Shown: in pieces, positions 44,453-57,148 of the stretch
Numbering within the stretch: position 1 is the first letter of the stretch
Layout of the letters: each line of letters begins with the position of its first letter
Assembly: GCA_011317545.1 (NCBI GenBank)
Contig: WUJK01000001.1
Location: 372,001 to 436,000, forward strand
Source: Coniella vitis
Taxonomy: Eukaryota > Ascomycota > Sordariomycetes > Diaporthales > Schizoparmaceae
Direction of reading: 5' to 3'
DNA length: 64,000 nucleotides
Program-made: the position numbers and the translations under genes
Notes under the pieces: model-generated
What the model was told of the DNA's origin: nothing
The model's database searches: none
Seen by the model: only the letters and a program-made list of their open reading frames with translations

Positions 44453-46905
44453 ATGGAAGACCCAAACGCCTCAGCTCAGGCAGTGCAGCCTTCACAAGAT
44501 GACCAGCACGGCACCAAGCGGCAACTCGATGAGCAGACCAACACGGATACTGGTGCTAAGAGAGCCAGGACAGATGCTCAGAATGACACTGTGCAAGATG
44601 CCTCCAGCGGTGCGCACGGTAGCACAAATACCGCTTCAACAACTGGAGTGACCGAAATCGTCGAGACAGTTGTCGGGACCAAGGATGAGCCTCAGACTCT
44701 AGAGGAGATCCAGTCAAAAACTATTGTTGAAGCTCCTGTTGCGGAAACGCGCGGATTGCCAAAGGGAACTGCACCCATCAAGCAAGCGTAAGTGAGCGAG
44801 CTCCAGAATCGGTTTCTCGGCATTCCTATGCTCACACGGATCCCAGGTATCTCATCAAGGTCGCCAACCGCATCGTCGAGGGTGACGGTGAGGTCGACGA
44901 TGACGCTGCAGAGGCCAAGACGACTGATTCGCGTGATCGCGGTCGGGACGCTGGCGGTGACAGGAAGAAAAAGAAGAAGCAGAGCGGCCTCAACGAGAAG
45001 CGCGACTTTGGTCGCTCCCAAGATGCCAAGGGTCTGTGTTACTCGCGCGCACTGGCAGATGAGAACTCGCCTGGCGAGTGCAGATTCGAGCGTGACGGCA
45101 AGCGCTGCAACCTCCACCACAACATTCGCGAATACCTGGCAGAGGGCCGTCGACCGGACCTCGAGGTGTTTGGTGGACAGTGTCCCATCTACGAGGTCTC
45201 GGGGAACTGTCCCATGGGCTGGAAATGTCTGTTTGTCAAGTCTCACTCCAAGGAAATCACGCACGAGGACGGCTCCAAGGAACTCGTCTTAGTCAAGGAC
45301 CCTGAGCGCAAGAAAACGGCCGTGCCAAGCGAGGAAGCCTTCCCGGGCACCGTCAACAACGTTCCCACAGCGAGGAAAATCGAGCTCGCGCGCAAAAGGT
45401 ACGACTTTTCAAAGTCGCAGGCGTACGTCGAGTGGCTCGAAAAGGACAGCGAACTCATGCGCAAGATCTTCAACTCCAAGCTGGAGGAGGGAGTCAGCAA
45501 AACCCACGACCAAAAGGTGCAGGAATACCGGGCCGCCTTTATCGAGCCGCCATTGAAGCCATCAGAAAAGCGACGAGTCTACTTTGGCCGCGAGACGCCT
45601 GTCCTTGCTCCTCTCACTACCCAGGGCAACCTCCCGTTCCGCCGCCTTTGTGTCGAAATGGGTGCAGGTCTGACATACTCGGAAATGGCTGTTGGTCTGC
45701 ACGCCTTGCAGGGCCAAAAGCACGAATGGGCGCTCCTCAAAGCTCACGAGTCCGAGACCCAACCTCCACGCTTCGAGAACCCCAGCGCCGCTCCCTCTGG
45801 CTACGACAACTCGAAAGATCTCAAGTTTGCGGCCCAGATCGCTGCAAACCAGCCTTGGGTCGCTCTCAAGACGACACAGGCTCTTGTTGAATCCCTTCCT
45901 CACCTTCGCCTCATCGACATCAACTGTGGTTGCCCCATTGACATGGTCTTCAAGTCTGGCGCTGGCTCTGCCCTTCTCGATGCACCCGCAAAGCTTGAGC
46001 GCATGATCCGCGGCATGAATGCTGTGTCTGGAGAAGTTCCTATTACCTGCAAGCTTCGTCTGGGTGTCAAGGATGGCAAGCCGACAGCGCAAAAGACGAT
46101 TGAGCGACTGGCTTTTGGCGAGTCCGAGACGAGCAACGCCCTTGGCGCTCCTGGTTGTGCGGCTATTACCCTGCACGGCCGATCACGACAACAGCGCTAC
46201 CGCTCCGCTGCAGACTGGAACTACATCGCTAACTGCGCTGCCATGATCCAGCAGTACAAGCAGGAGAAGGCTGCTCTGGCCGATACAGTCCGCGAGCCCG
46301 ATGAGAGCACGCTGCCCAACGGCGGTAAACTGTTCTTCATTGGCAACGGTGACTGCTACTCGCACGTTGATTACTTTGACCACATTGACAATGCACGTGT
46401 GGACACGGTCATGATTGCCCGTGGCGCTCTGATCAAGCCTTGGATCTTTGAAGAGATTGAAAAGGGCCAATACCTCGACAAATCGGCGAGCGAGCGTCTA
46501 TCGTACATCGAAAAATTCTCCCGCTACGGTATAGAGTGCTGGGGCAGTGATGAGATGGGTATTGGTGCGACACGTAAATTCTTGCTCGAATACCTCAGCT
46601 TCACGCACCGATACGTTCCCATTGGTCTGCTCGAGCACCTGCCTCCAAAGATCAACGACCGCCCGCCTGCGTACCGGGGGCGTGACGACCTCGAGACTCT
46701 CCTTGCCAGTAACAACTACAAGGACTGGATCAAGATCAGGTAAGTACATCCAAGGATAGACTCGATCTTATATATATTTAGAGTTGTCAGTGGCTAATCC
46801 ATTCTCTTCCCTCGCAGTGAAATGTTCCTGGGACCTGCGCCAGATGGCTTCAAATTTGAGCCCAAACACAAGTCCAATGCGTACGAGGTCGAAGCTGAGG
46901 GCTAG
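44453..46905 (+). CDS. dus3: tRNA-dihydrouridine(47) synthase (Dus3)
   Basis: FMN-dependent enzyme that reduces U47 of cytoplasmic tRNAs to dihydrouridine with NAD(P)H. Three exons, 44453-44787, 44847-46739 and 46818-46905, give 771 aa. The N-terminus is disordered with a Lys-rich stretch. Two CCCH-type zinc fingers lie around residues 195-260 ([17 protein letters not shown]...[23 protein letters not shown]). The TIM barrel follows: [18 protein letters not shown], the catalytic segment [20 protein letters not shown] with the active-site Cys in [37 protein letters not shown]. The C-terminus ends [11 protein letters not shown]. Both introns (59 and 78 nt) are phase 2, and the restored peptides ([13 protein letters not shown] and WIKI|SEMFLGP) fit the family. 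Confidence 0.95.
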
Positions 46906-47615
46906 ATATAGCCAATTTGGCTATCATATAACATAGATCTCGAGTCCAATTCTTATACGTCCGAAAGTGCGAAAATGGGATCATACGACATCTATTTGGG
47001 CCGAAGTGTCAATTCTATGTCTCACAGGAGAAGAGCAAGCATCGCGCGGTCAAGGAGATCTCAAGGAAGCCGACTACAGTCTTCGTATCAAGGAAAATAG
47101 ACATATCGCGAACATCGATCAAGAACACCAAAAGATAGAGGCTTCCGAATATACAGCATTATAGCGACAACATTGTCTACAGGTCCCAAATTCTGGATCG
47201 CTCAGGTCATGCAGACTATATTCGTCGTCGGCGCAACAATATACGGAATTCACACAGATCTGAGACCCCCCCCCCACTCTCTTGCTGTGATACGACTGAG
47301 ATTCGGGATCTGGTCATACCCATGGAACCATGCTGATCTTCATTCAAGCCTTTGCACATTTTCAGGTTATGTTGACGAATGTTGGCAGTCAAGTGGCCCC
47401 TACATAAAGCCAAGCGTAGCAGGGCCTTCTGTGAGCTTATGACTATCTTCACTGCGCATGCCTTCCTCGGATTACGCTAATCATGGTTTGATTGGCATAG
47501 GAGAAGCTTAGAAATAGACGTCTTACAATAACCGACGCTTGAAGCCCTGAATCCAGCAGCTGCTTTCGGCGTCTTCTCATCATCGGCAGCTCTTGTTGTT
47601 ATACCCAGCAATCAT
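46906..47615. other. Convergent intergenic region
   Basis: 0.7 kb between dus3 and the AAA gene. It contains a C9 run near 47267. No gene is seen. Confidence 0.55.
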
Positions 47616-50475
47616 TTACTCGTCCGAAGTGATCCCTTTCTCCCGACGAAGAAGATCCCTGAATCCCTTGCTCATCTTGACAACCTGCTTTAAGTGCCTG
47701 TCAGCGACGCCAACCTTTTCCAGCCCCTCGTCCATGGCCTCGGTCTCAGCCAACGCCACAGCAGTCTGCAAAGCATTGCGAATTTCCCTCCCATTCCATC
47801 GCAACGCAGCCACTTCACCATCCTTCCCATCTTGCTCATAGATATAGCTCTTCGCGCTCGAAGTCACCAACACTTTACCCGCACTGTCCCTCTCGAGCCG
47901 ATCAAAACAATGCGTCCAGATCCTCGCACGGTCTGCATCTGCCAGCTCCCGATAGTACAAGGCGACGTGGATCCTGCTCGTAAACGCCGGATCAAACGTC
48001 TCGACGCGATTCGTCGTCAAGAACAAGACCCCCTTGTAGTACTCGAGAGCGCGCAAAAACACACTGACGAGCGCGTTGCGCTCCAAGTCCTGCATCGTTC
48101 CGCGAGCCTGGAGGTACACGTCTGCCTCGTCGAGCAGGACGACGGCGCCGTAGCGCTCGCCCAACGCGAAGAAATAGGCGAGGCGCTGCTCCAGCATTGG
48201 GGTGGAGGGTCCCAGGTCACCGTTTGTGAGGGAGAGAAGGGGGCGGCGTGTGAGTTCCGCGACGCACTCGGCTGTACAGGTCTTGCCCACACCCGGGCTA
48301 CCGTGGAGGAGGAAGATGCGGCCTTCGCCTTTGTTGCGGACAAAGTCGTGGGGCCAGGGGGAGACGACGGCGTCGTTTTGGCTTTGGCTGCTTTGGCTGC
48401 TTTGGCTGCTAGTGGTGCCGGTGCCCAAAGTGGCCGAGGATGGGGACGTTGCTGCTGGTCTGGCAAACTTACCCGTGAGAGCCTTGACGGTCTGCTTGAC
48501 CTCCGCGTCCAGCACAAGATACTTGAAGGCTTCTGTGTCGCAGCTGACGGGAGACAAGTTGGCTAGGTTGACGTACCCCCACGTACGATCAGCGAGCACC
48601 AGTGCAGGGACTTGCGGCGAGCACACAAGGAAGTAGACCTCGTTCGCAGGCGGGGCATCCTTGCGCGGATCAAGCATCTCAAGGTTGGCAAAGGGACCGG
48701 GCTGGTGCTGCTGCTGCTGGGGGTTGCAATGACCATGGGGTTGCAAGGAGCCAGAGCCGTTCTTGGTGTCGATGTTGCAGGCGGCGCAGGTGCATCGCGG
48801 GCTGAACTGCGGCAGCATGGGTGTATCAATTATCAACTCGTCGGATAGTCCTTGACGCTGTCGACGGACTTCTGGGTAGACGGGGGGCCCAAGCATGTGT
48901 GGATGCATGTGAGGATGTATGTGTGGATACCCGGAGCGGTGCGAGTGATGCGCGTAGAGGTCGAAGCCTTCGGCGTCAACTATGACGCGGCTGCTCAACT
49001 GTTGAATCATTTCAAGACGACTTTTATCAGTTTCCGTTCGATACGAAAAAGGGGGGTTACGGAATGAGTTCCATCAACTCACACGCCCAGCCTTCACTTC
49101 GTCCACACCAAGCAACTGGCCCTCATAATTCTGGTACGTCGGCCGCTGGACCAACTCCCAATACAGTTTTCCCATACGAATCTGCAACTGTGCCATGCTC
49201 TGTCCACCTTGCGCCTCCCAGTTCTCCGGGAAGAAAGCGGCCGGGACGACCCTCAGCGAGTCAACCGTGCGCTCTCCCGAAAACTCCTTGATGAGAAACC
49301 GCTCCGAGCGGCGTCTCAGGCGGCCCTGGCTGTACCAAACGGACCAGGCTTCAATGGCATAACTCTGCGATGCAGGCGGCGGCGGTATGCTCCTACCATT
49401 GCCGCTGCCGCCGCCGCCGCCGCCGACAGCATGGCGAGGACGGCCACCGCAGTGCGAGACGCCATTCCCACCGCTGAGAAACTGCTGCTCGAGCGCATGC
49501 GGCATCAGGACGCGCTCAACCACAAACGCGTGCCAGATATCGTTAACGAGCTTGTAAACCACCTCGCCGGGTTTGTACAGCAGCCAGAGCCAGTCGAATG
49601 TCGCGACGAGTTTGCTGGGCAGGGACTGGCTGTACCGGCTCTCTTCCTCGCGGATGCGTGCGCCGTAGACGGTGTCGAGGTAGGAGAGGAGGATGTCAAT
49701 GTGCTGGGCTGTTGTGGCGGCGTAGGCAGGAGAGTGGGAGCGTGGCTGGGAGCTGCGGTATGTGGAGAGGGCCGCGCGGTGGTGGATGAGAACGTGGTAG
49801 GGTGCTGGGAGGGAGACGGGGGACGAGAGGAGGTCTGTGTTTGGGTAGGTGCCTATGACTGCGTGGAGGGCTGCGATGAGGTGCGACGAGTGGATGAGCA
49901 TTCTGTAAAGACGGTGGGTTAGTTGTCTTTGTATGCTGCTTTTCTGCAAAGGTTTTGGAGGGGGAAAGCAAAAGCCGACTTTACCTCGTCGTCGCTGGAT
50001 TTCGAATACCCCACTGGTCGTCAGCATCCACCAAACAGCCACCACCACCATCATCATCATCATCACTAGCATCACTCTCGTAGCTCTCACTATCATCAGA
50101 GTTGTCGAGAGTGAAGCGACGTTGGTCATGCTTGAGATATATGGCATCGAGCGTTGTGATGACCTCCAGGACGGGCATCCTCTTCTTTTTGTGTTGTGCA
50201 TCTTCAGCCACGTCGTTGTTGGCTGGGATATTGTAGGGGTGGTCGCTTGTGCGGGCTGAAAGGCAAGCATAGAAAGGGTTGGCCCCTTGTCCTTAACATT
50301 TAAGGTATTGTAGGATAAGACGGATCTGGGAGAATAAGTGAGGAATGCATGTATGTGAAGAGGTGCGAAAGGCAAGAAGAGCCTCGAACTCACTCTCGAC
50401 TATTCTCCCGCCGAGATTCTGGTATTGAAGCACATAGCGGATATCAGGCACATGCTGTGCCGCTACCTCAGTAGC

Positions 50476-50509
<34 letters not shown>

Positions 50510-50649
50510 TCAGGGCGAGGAGGAGGCATTGCTGTTGTTTCCTTGATGACACTGGCAACTGGTGGAGAAGGCCCTTCTTCCCAGTCCTCAAGAAGAAGGA
50601 CGTTGCGGCGACGCGGGCCTTCGTGGAGGTCTTTGGAGCGGGCTGCCAT
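47616..50649 (-). CDS. AAA+ ATPase with large N-terminal region (DUF7025-like)
   Basis: Four exons on the minus strand: 50394-50649, 49985-50255, 49083-49902 and 47616-48998, giving 909 aa. The AAA+ module is C-terminal: Walker A GSPGVGKT (about residue 685), Walker B VVLLDEAD, sensor 1 FLTTNR, and TSRIHVALYYRELADADR, which resembles the Bcs1/fungal orphan AAA group. The N-terminal half, with VATFDWLWLLYKPGEVVYKLVNDIWHAFVVERV, resembles the DUF7025 domain that often precedes this ATPase in fungi. A short polyAla (residues about 50-60), an acidic stretch (SDASDDDDDGGGG), a Gly-rich loop and a CTCAACNID cysteine cluster are also present. All three introns (138, 82 and 84 nt) were placed by phase: VE|TRTSDHPYN, NPATTR|MLIHSSHL and VKAGR|LSSRVIVDA. 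Substrate and location are unknown. Confidence 0.85.
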
Positions 50650-52034
50650 AGTTGCAATGCAAACTGTGCTTTGATCATTCGGATGTAACTTGGATTTGTG
50701 AACTTCTCTGAGGATAGGATGGATGAGTCGGCTACTATAACGAAGAATACCGCGCTTCCATGGTCTTATATAACTGCCTCATTCTCTCCAACGTTACCAA
50801 CCCACTCATCTCTCACCATCTTCAGCTCTCCTCCTCTCCGCTCACGCATCCCCAATAAGGCTCTGCTGCATGCTTCTACTAATGCACGGCATATGTGATG
50901 CCACAATATGCCATGCTATGCAGAGAAGATCTCTCTTTCTCCTGTGGCAAACATCGGCGCTAGAGGCTGAAGACATGATATCTGGATTCACCAGATGGCT
51001 TTTGCCATATGCTGACGGCGGTTATATATATGTCAAACGATCTGCGGGGATATGGCGATGTGACAGAGTATCAAAGAGTGTCTGAGTAGATGCTGATCTT
51101 GGCCTCTCTCGGGAGGACGAATAGCGAGAAATGTGCTACATGCCTATCTTGTACTGCTATCCTAGCCCCCTTTGGTTTAACTCGTTGACAGACAGGTAGT
51201 GATCATGATTCTTGAATGTAAACATGATGTCCTCGTCTGCCATTAATACGAGGGCTGATTAAGTGTAAAGATAAGGCTGGGCAATAAACCACGGATAAAT
51301 TCGACGGCCATTTGCTACAGGATGTAATAGTACATATCCCCGGTTCGGATCAGTCGGCTGGAAAACCAATCTCAACAATCCCTGATACGTTTAAAAGCAT
51401 AACATCCGTGTGCTATCAGACCTGGGTTTTCTCCCTCAGCGGAGCACACTGAGTCTGCAAGACGGTTACATTGCTGCGGAGCGATATTGCGCCTTTTGAC
51501 CTTCGAGGTGCGTACAAAGGCGTGGAAACCGGCACAGCAGCAAGGACAAAACCCTAGGCCCATGAACCGGTATCCTATGCAGTCATTTAGCTACAACGGT
51601 ATTTCTGATGCGATATTGCTCCCCGCGTCTTCGACATGGCCCGTATCATCAGCATCTTTCCATCACTCACCCCTTCAGTAACATCGCCTGCGACGCTCGC
51701 AATCTGCAATGCTGCAAAACGCAACAAGCTGTGCCTATTGATGCAACCGCCCCCTCCGACTTGCCTACTGTGTACAGAGTTTTAGACTTATCCATGAATC
51801 ATCCACTCACCAGACTACTAGAACATCCAAGTCTTTTTTTGGCGACCTGCCAGAATAGGCATAACTTGGCGCCCAAAGAGCGGTCGGATTGGCGTCCTGA
51901 TATGGGCCCTTCTCCACGCAGACTTGCAGGCTGAGGTTACATTCTGCCGGGACGTGCAGCTTGCTATCTATGGTTGCGAACATGTCTGTGCATGGGACAT
52001 ACCCTGAGTGAGGGGCGCGCTTTTCGTGACGTCT

Positions 52035-52071
<37 letters not shown>

Positions 52072-52199
52072 AAGGGCTCAAAAGAAATGCTGCATGTCTG
52101 GATAACTTGCCGATATGACACCATTGCCAGGGACCGCCACGCAGAAAAGCATGATAAAAGAGAAGAGACGGATATCCAGCAGGGGGAGAGAGAGAGATG
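50650..52199. other. Divergent intergenic region, AAA ATPase / sedolisin
   Basis: 1.7 kb between starts. It holds a CAG repeat of about 11 units (52037-52070). No gene is seen; the small open frames near 51.5-51.9 kb carry no motif. Confidence 0.5.
52037..52070. repeat. (CAG)11 repeat upstream of sedolisin
   Basis: Uninterrupted CAG units in the promoter region, about 300 nt before the ATG. Confidence 0.95.
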
Positions 52200-52207
52200 T
52201 ATAAAAG
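52200..52207 (+). promoter_or_regulatory. TATA box of the sedolisin gene
   Basis: TATAAAAG lies 174 nt upstream of the ATG, a usual distance for fungal inducible secreted-protease genes. Sequence match only. Confidence 0.5.
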
Positions 52208-52373
52208 GAGGGCGTCTGTCCCCGCCAAGAAGCAAGAGAAGGCGGGAGACAGACTCTCTTCTCAGGGTTGAGAATCCAAAGAGAGCCAAGCCAGCCCGTC
52301 TCTGGTCTCCCTCCTGCTGTGGCTTCTTGGATCGAGTCATTCTTAAGCTCCATTCACCTCGACCCAAAGCACA

Positions 52374-53605
52374 ATGTCTCGCACATCAGCAGCAACAGCG
52401 GCTGCTGCTGCGCTGCTCCTCCTGCCCCTGGCCCAGGCCGCGACATACTCGCACTATGCCGCCGTGCCAGCAGGATGGACCGCCGACGGCAGCCCGGACG
52501 CGGACGCCTTGCAGACCTTCACGCTCGCCCTGACCATGCAAAACATTGATCAGCTCGAGACGCAACTGCTCGACGTCTCGACACCGGGCAGCGCAAACTA
52601 CGGCAGCCACTGGGACGAGGACACCGTCAACTCGTACTTTGCGCCCTCGACGAGTGCCGTCTCCAACGTCACTTCCTGGCTCGAGGACAACGGCATCACG
52701 GCGTACAAGGTCGACGGCGCCTTTGTCGATTTCGCGGCGACCGTGGCGACGGCCAACACGCTCCTCAGCGCTTCGTACGAGCAGTACACCAAGGCTGGCA
52801 CGACCAAGCTGAGGACGCTCTCGTACAGTCTCCCGGACAGCGTCGACGAGCACATTGTGCTGGTGGACCCGGGCCTGTACATTGGCGGCTCCAGGGCCTC
52901 CACGCCCATGGTCCTGTCCTCCAAGACCACGGCCACGGCCACAAAGACACGCTCCGAGCCAGCAGCCTCCCACGGCAAGGACAAGCGCACCACCACCATC
53001 GACTCATCGTGCCAAAACATCCTCACGCCCGCGTGCCTCAAGGAGCTCTACAACGTCGGCAACTACACGCCCTCCGTGAGCTCCGGCAGCGCCATCGGCT
53101 TTGGCAGTTTCCTCAACGAGTCGGCCATCTACTCGGACCTGTTCGACTTTGAGGAGCTGTTTGACATCCCCGCCCAGAACTTCTCGGTCGTGCTGATTGC
53201 CAACGCCACGAATAACCAGAATATCGACACGGCGGCGTATGGCGAGGCTGATCTCGATGTGGAGAACATTGTTGGCATTGCTCATCCATTGCCTGTGACC
53301 GAGTTCATCACTGGAGGCTCACCGTAGGTTGCTTGCCGCGCGAGAGGAGAGAGAGAGAAAAGAATGACACTGACCTTTTGCCCACGCATGCTTAGACCAT
53401 TTGTCCCCAACATTGACCAGCCCACCGCAGCTGACAACGAAAACGAGCCCTATGTGCCGTACTACCGCTACCTGCTGTCCCAGCCCAGCAGCTCCCTCCC
53501 ACAAGTCATCTCCAACTCGTACGGCGATGAAGAGGATGTAAGTTTTTGTTCTCACCATCCACAAATACAATCGGCAGGATAGCACTGCCGTATACCGCGC
53601 CCCTG

Positions 53606-53637
<32 letters not shown>

Positions 53638-54414
53638 GTCTAACCCTGTGTTCTACTTCTCCAGTCCGTCCCATATGACTATGCTGTCCTCACCTGCAAC
53701 CTCATCGGTCAGCTCGGCCTCCGCGGCATCACTGTCCTCGAGTCCTCCGGCGACCTGGGCGTCGGCGCAGGCTGTCTCGCCCCCGACAACAAGACCGTCG
53801 AGTTCAACGCCATCTTCCCCGCCACGTGCCCGTACCTGACCTCTGTCGGCGGCACCGTCGACGTCACGCCCGAAATCGCCTGGGACGGCAGCTCGGGCGG
53901 CTTCAGCAGCTACTTTGCCCGCCCCTCGTGGCAGGCCGCTGCCGTCACGACATACCTCGCGGAGCACGTGTCCAACGCCACGCGGGCCTACTACGGCCAG
54001 TACACCAACTTCTCGGGCCGCGGCTTCCCGGATGTCGCCGCGCACTCGGTGGACCCCTACTACGAGATCGTCTTCGGCGGCTCTTCCGGAGGCAGTGGCG
54101 GCACGAGTGCTGCGGCTCCCCTCTGGGCGGGCATTGTCGGCCTTTTGAACGATGCGCGGCTGCGCGCCGGCAAGAGCGTCTTGGGCTGGCTGAACCCCTT
54201 GATTTACGCGCACGGCGCCGAGGCTCTGACGGACATTACGGCTGGGTACTCGATTGGGTGCTTGGGCTATAACACCCAGTCGGGTGGTTCGGAGCCCGAG
54301 GGCGCGGGTCAGGTGCCTGGTGCGAGGTGGAACGCGACGACTGGCTGGGATCCTGTCACGGGATTCGGCACACCGGATTTCCAGAAGCTCAAGGAACTGG
54401 CTCTGACATACTAA
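52374..54414 (+). CDS. Secreted sedolisin / tripeptidyl peptidase (S53)
   Basis: Acid serine-carboxyl peptidase of family S53, probably removing tripeptides from protein N-termini outside the cell. Three exons, 52374-53323, 53396-53537 and 53665-54414, give 613 aa. A clear signal peptide (AAAAALLLLPLAQA) is followed by a pro-kumamolisin activation domain to about residue 200 with a KR site (KDKR) before the mature part. Catalytic residues are visible: E291 and D295 in YGEADLD, D394 in ESSGDLGVG, and S512 in SGGTSAAAP. The C-terminal calcium-site motif is present (DITAGYSIGC, GWDPVTGFGTPDF). Several N-glycosylation sequons occur. Intron 2 carries a GTC repeat close to its acceptor. The gene is complete and should be active. 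Confidence 0.93.
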
Positions 54415-54795
54415 CGAGGCGGTGACCCTGAAGATTAATTTGTCGTGTAGGTAGCCTCGAGGAGCTTGTCAATAGCAGATGAATGTGTATCTTGTGCAAG
54501 GCCAATGCTAGAGTTTGAGTGATGTGACATGGCCACTGAGGACCTGACGTACCTTGACTGAAGAGTATCTCCTCTATAAAGTGGGTGCAACCCATATGAT
54601 ACTGGACGACTATATCTCAAGGAGCATTTGTCTGTGCAGCATGGTTTTGCTCATTGAATATTTAGTCAAAAAGTCACCAAGCTCTTTGGCGCTACAGTGC
54701 GCGGATCTATGGGAAGACAAGCGAACACACTCGTAAAGTGAGTTCTCAAGTTTTAGTTGTTTTTATCAAGCTTGACATTGTCCTGGTCGTCCTGG
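54415..54795. other. Convergent intergenic region
   Basis: 381 bp between sedolisin and atg14, both 3' ends. Nothing else is seen. Confidence 0.6.
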
Positions 54796-56371
54796 TCATC
54801 TCGACTTGATCTTTGTCCATCCACTCGTGCCAGAGCTCTTTGCATTTTCTGGCGACGGAGGCTGCTCCAAATCCAACCGTGTAGCTTCCCACTTCGTTGA
54901 GTCGGCCATCGTTTTTGCAGTAACAGTCGAGAGAACGCTCTCTACGCCAAAAAGACGCCGTTCAGAGCGTCCTGTGCGGTTGTTTCTGCCTTGCACACCC
55001 TCTTCCATGGGCTCATCTGGCGCCCAGGCCTCATCCTCCAGCATCTCCCAGTCCAGCCCATCTGCATCACTGAGCACCTTCTTCTTCAGCCGGTCGGCTA
55101 GCTTCACTGGGCTTGGAAGCTGAAAGCCTTTCAAGAATTCGTTGCCTTCCGCGCTGCCCAGAAAGGTGTGCGCTGTGCCATGAGACCAACGGCCCATCAT
55201 GTTTCCTCCCAGTTGACTGGGTAGCATTTCAGGTAGCTCCGTCTCACCGGGGGTTTGTGCGAGTCGTAGTGCAGGGTTGCTGATGAGCTGATTTCCAATG
55301 AGAAGGTTGTACAAATTGCGGCCCATGTTGTATACGTCTTCGTACGATGACTTATCGCCTATCGGGACACCCTGGGTGCAGCACGCCCAGGCGATATCAT
55401 ATGCAAGGAGTATCACTCCTTCGACAAACAAGGAATAGCTTGACGGGTCTTCTTTCGCCAAAACTGACAGTGGCTTCTCAATAAAGAGAGGACGCGGCCG
55501 AGACACATGCTTGGTATTGTGGCCTGATTGTGTGGTTGGGGGTAAGGCGACCGCTCCGGGAAAGACGACTTCGCCGTGGCGGTACGAGTGTGACAGGGTG
55601 AAGATGGTCGGCCTTGGGTAGTCGTTGTGAGGCAGAGTGATTTCTGCGGGCAAACGGATAGCCAGGTAGTGGGAAGCCAGCATCAGTATATGTGCAATAT
55701 GTGCAAGGGAGTTGGTTATGGACTCGGGCGATGCATCTGAATCTCGTTAACTTAGGCGACAGTGGAGGACAAGACGTCAACGTACGGATCATGCCGGGCA
55801 AATCCACCATCTCGACACCGCCCAGTTCATACTTGTTGCTTTTCTTGATGCGACGTAGACCGTACACTCTTGCAGCCTCCATGCACAGAAAGCCTCTCGT
55901 GGCAGTCGTGTTTTCGAAGCACTGATTCCATCTGTACCTAGTCATCTGTATGGACCTCTTGGTCTCTTCAAGCAGCCTGGTACGACGAGCATTGATGCCG
56001 CTCGATGCTTCGGCAAAGTCGGCTTTCCTGCGCGCGACTTTCTTTTTGCGCTCTTCAATCTCTGCTTTTGCAGCCTCCACCTCGGCGCGTAGCTTGTCCG
56101 CTTGCGCAATGATTTGGCTCGTTCGATCGGCGGCTTGTGTCTCTTCAGACTTGATTGCGTCTATGCGCACCGCCCTAGTTGATCCATCTGGTCGCGAAGA
56201 AGCGGTCTGGTGTGACAGTATGGTGTTGATTTGCTGTTCCAGAGTTTCGTTTGCGAGAAGCGCGGTGGCATGGGCAACTCGCCCTTCGTATAGACGGTTC
56301 CTCGCGTCGACGGCACATAAGAAAGGAAGCTTCTGCGGATTATGGGGCCGGTGGCAGATATCGCAGTTCAT
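54796..56371 (-). CDS. atg14: Autophagy protein Atg14 (PI3K complex I subunit)
   Basis: Targets the Vps34 phosphatidylinositol 3-kinase complex I to the site of autophagosome formation (family knowledge). Two exons, 55786-56371 and 54796-55736, with a very short 49-nt intron (GTACGT...ATTCAG, phase 1), give 508 aa. The N-terminus has the conserved cysteine motif MNCDICHRPHNPQKLPFLCAV-like (C3, C6, C19). A long coiled coil follows at about residues 65-150 (KLRAEVEAAKAEIEERKKKVARR). The second exon begins SPESITNSLAHIAHILMLASHYLAIRLPAEITLPH, a strong family signature, and continues PLSVLAKEDPSSYSLFVEGVILLAYDIAWAC. The first in-frame ATG (56371) lies directly before the Cys motif, so the start is secure. 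Confidence 0.88.
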
Positions 56372-57148
56372 GCTGGGTGGTCGCAAAGGTTTGTTTCGTA
56401 GAAATTGCTACAACTCGTGGCCGACTTGCCCTTTTGGTGTTCGGCGAGCGCGAGGACTCGATCAAGGTCGCGTGGAACCTTTCCAAGGTGTCGCACAGGG
56501 GTATCATCGAGATGACGATGATATTCAAGAACCCGGGCCAGAGGTCGCGCTGTCAGAAGGACGGTAAAAGACAGAGGCAATATGTCGACGTGTAGCAAAG
56601 TTATTGCTTCGCTGGTTTGGTGATGGTAGAAAGTTATAGGTTAAGTACATGGCAATTCGAGGCCGAGTGTCACCGATAAGGACCCTGTAGAACCGCGCTT
56701 GGACGTCATGGTCAGCAGGCAACCCTCCCTGGCCGTGGACGGGTTTAGTGCTTGTGACAGCTCCACTCCACCACCTACCAGGGCAGGCCCTGTACAAATG
56801 GCTCCTTCCAGATCCAGTACCTAGCAGTACTGTACCGCGATACCTGCTGGCCGTCAACACGGCGATGAACACTTGGGACTTGGGATTTGCAACCTCATTG
56901 GCTTCATTTCTCAACTCTTGTTTTCTTCACGATACCGGTTCCATACTGTGATTCAACTCTTACTAACAAAAGCAGGCTGCTTCAGAATCTCCCAGACAAT
57001 ATTTTCACCGCGGGAAGGGGCAAAACAACAAAGCCTTGTTACACAAAGAAACACTGTTGGAAAAGCATAGTGCAGCAAGACCCGCGTCCTGCCAGCCTTC
57101 CTTACCCAGCAAGAAGCGTTGCGCGATACCTAAACTGACAGAGACCAA
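56372..57148. promoter_or_regulatory. Divergent promoter region, atg14 / coiled-coil protein
   Basis: 777 bp between divergent starts. No gene is seen. Confidence 0.45.

Noticed and set aside
47616..50649. Splitting the AAA ATPase locus into separate genes
   Set aside because: All exons are connected by GT-AG introns in matching phases, and the order N-terminal region then AAA module is known in fungi.
52386..54213. Long antisense frames across the sedolisin gene
   Set aside because: They are GC-rich shadows with no motif. The sense gene has all catalytic residues and good splice sites.
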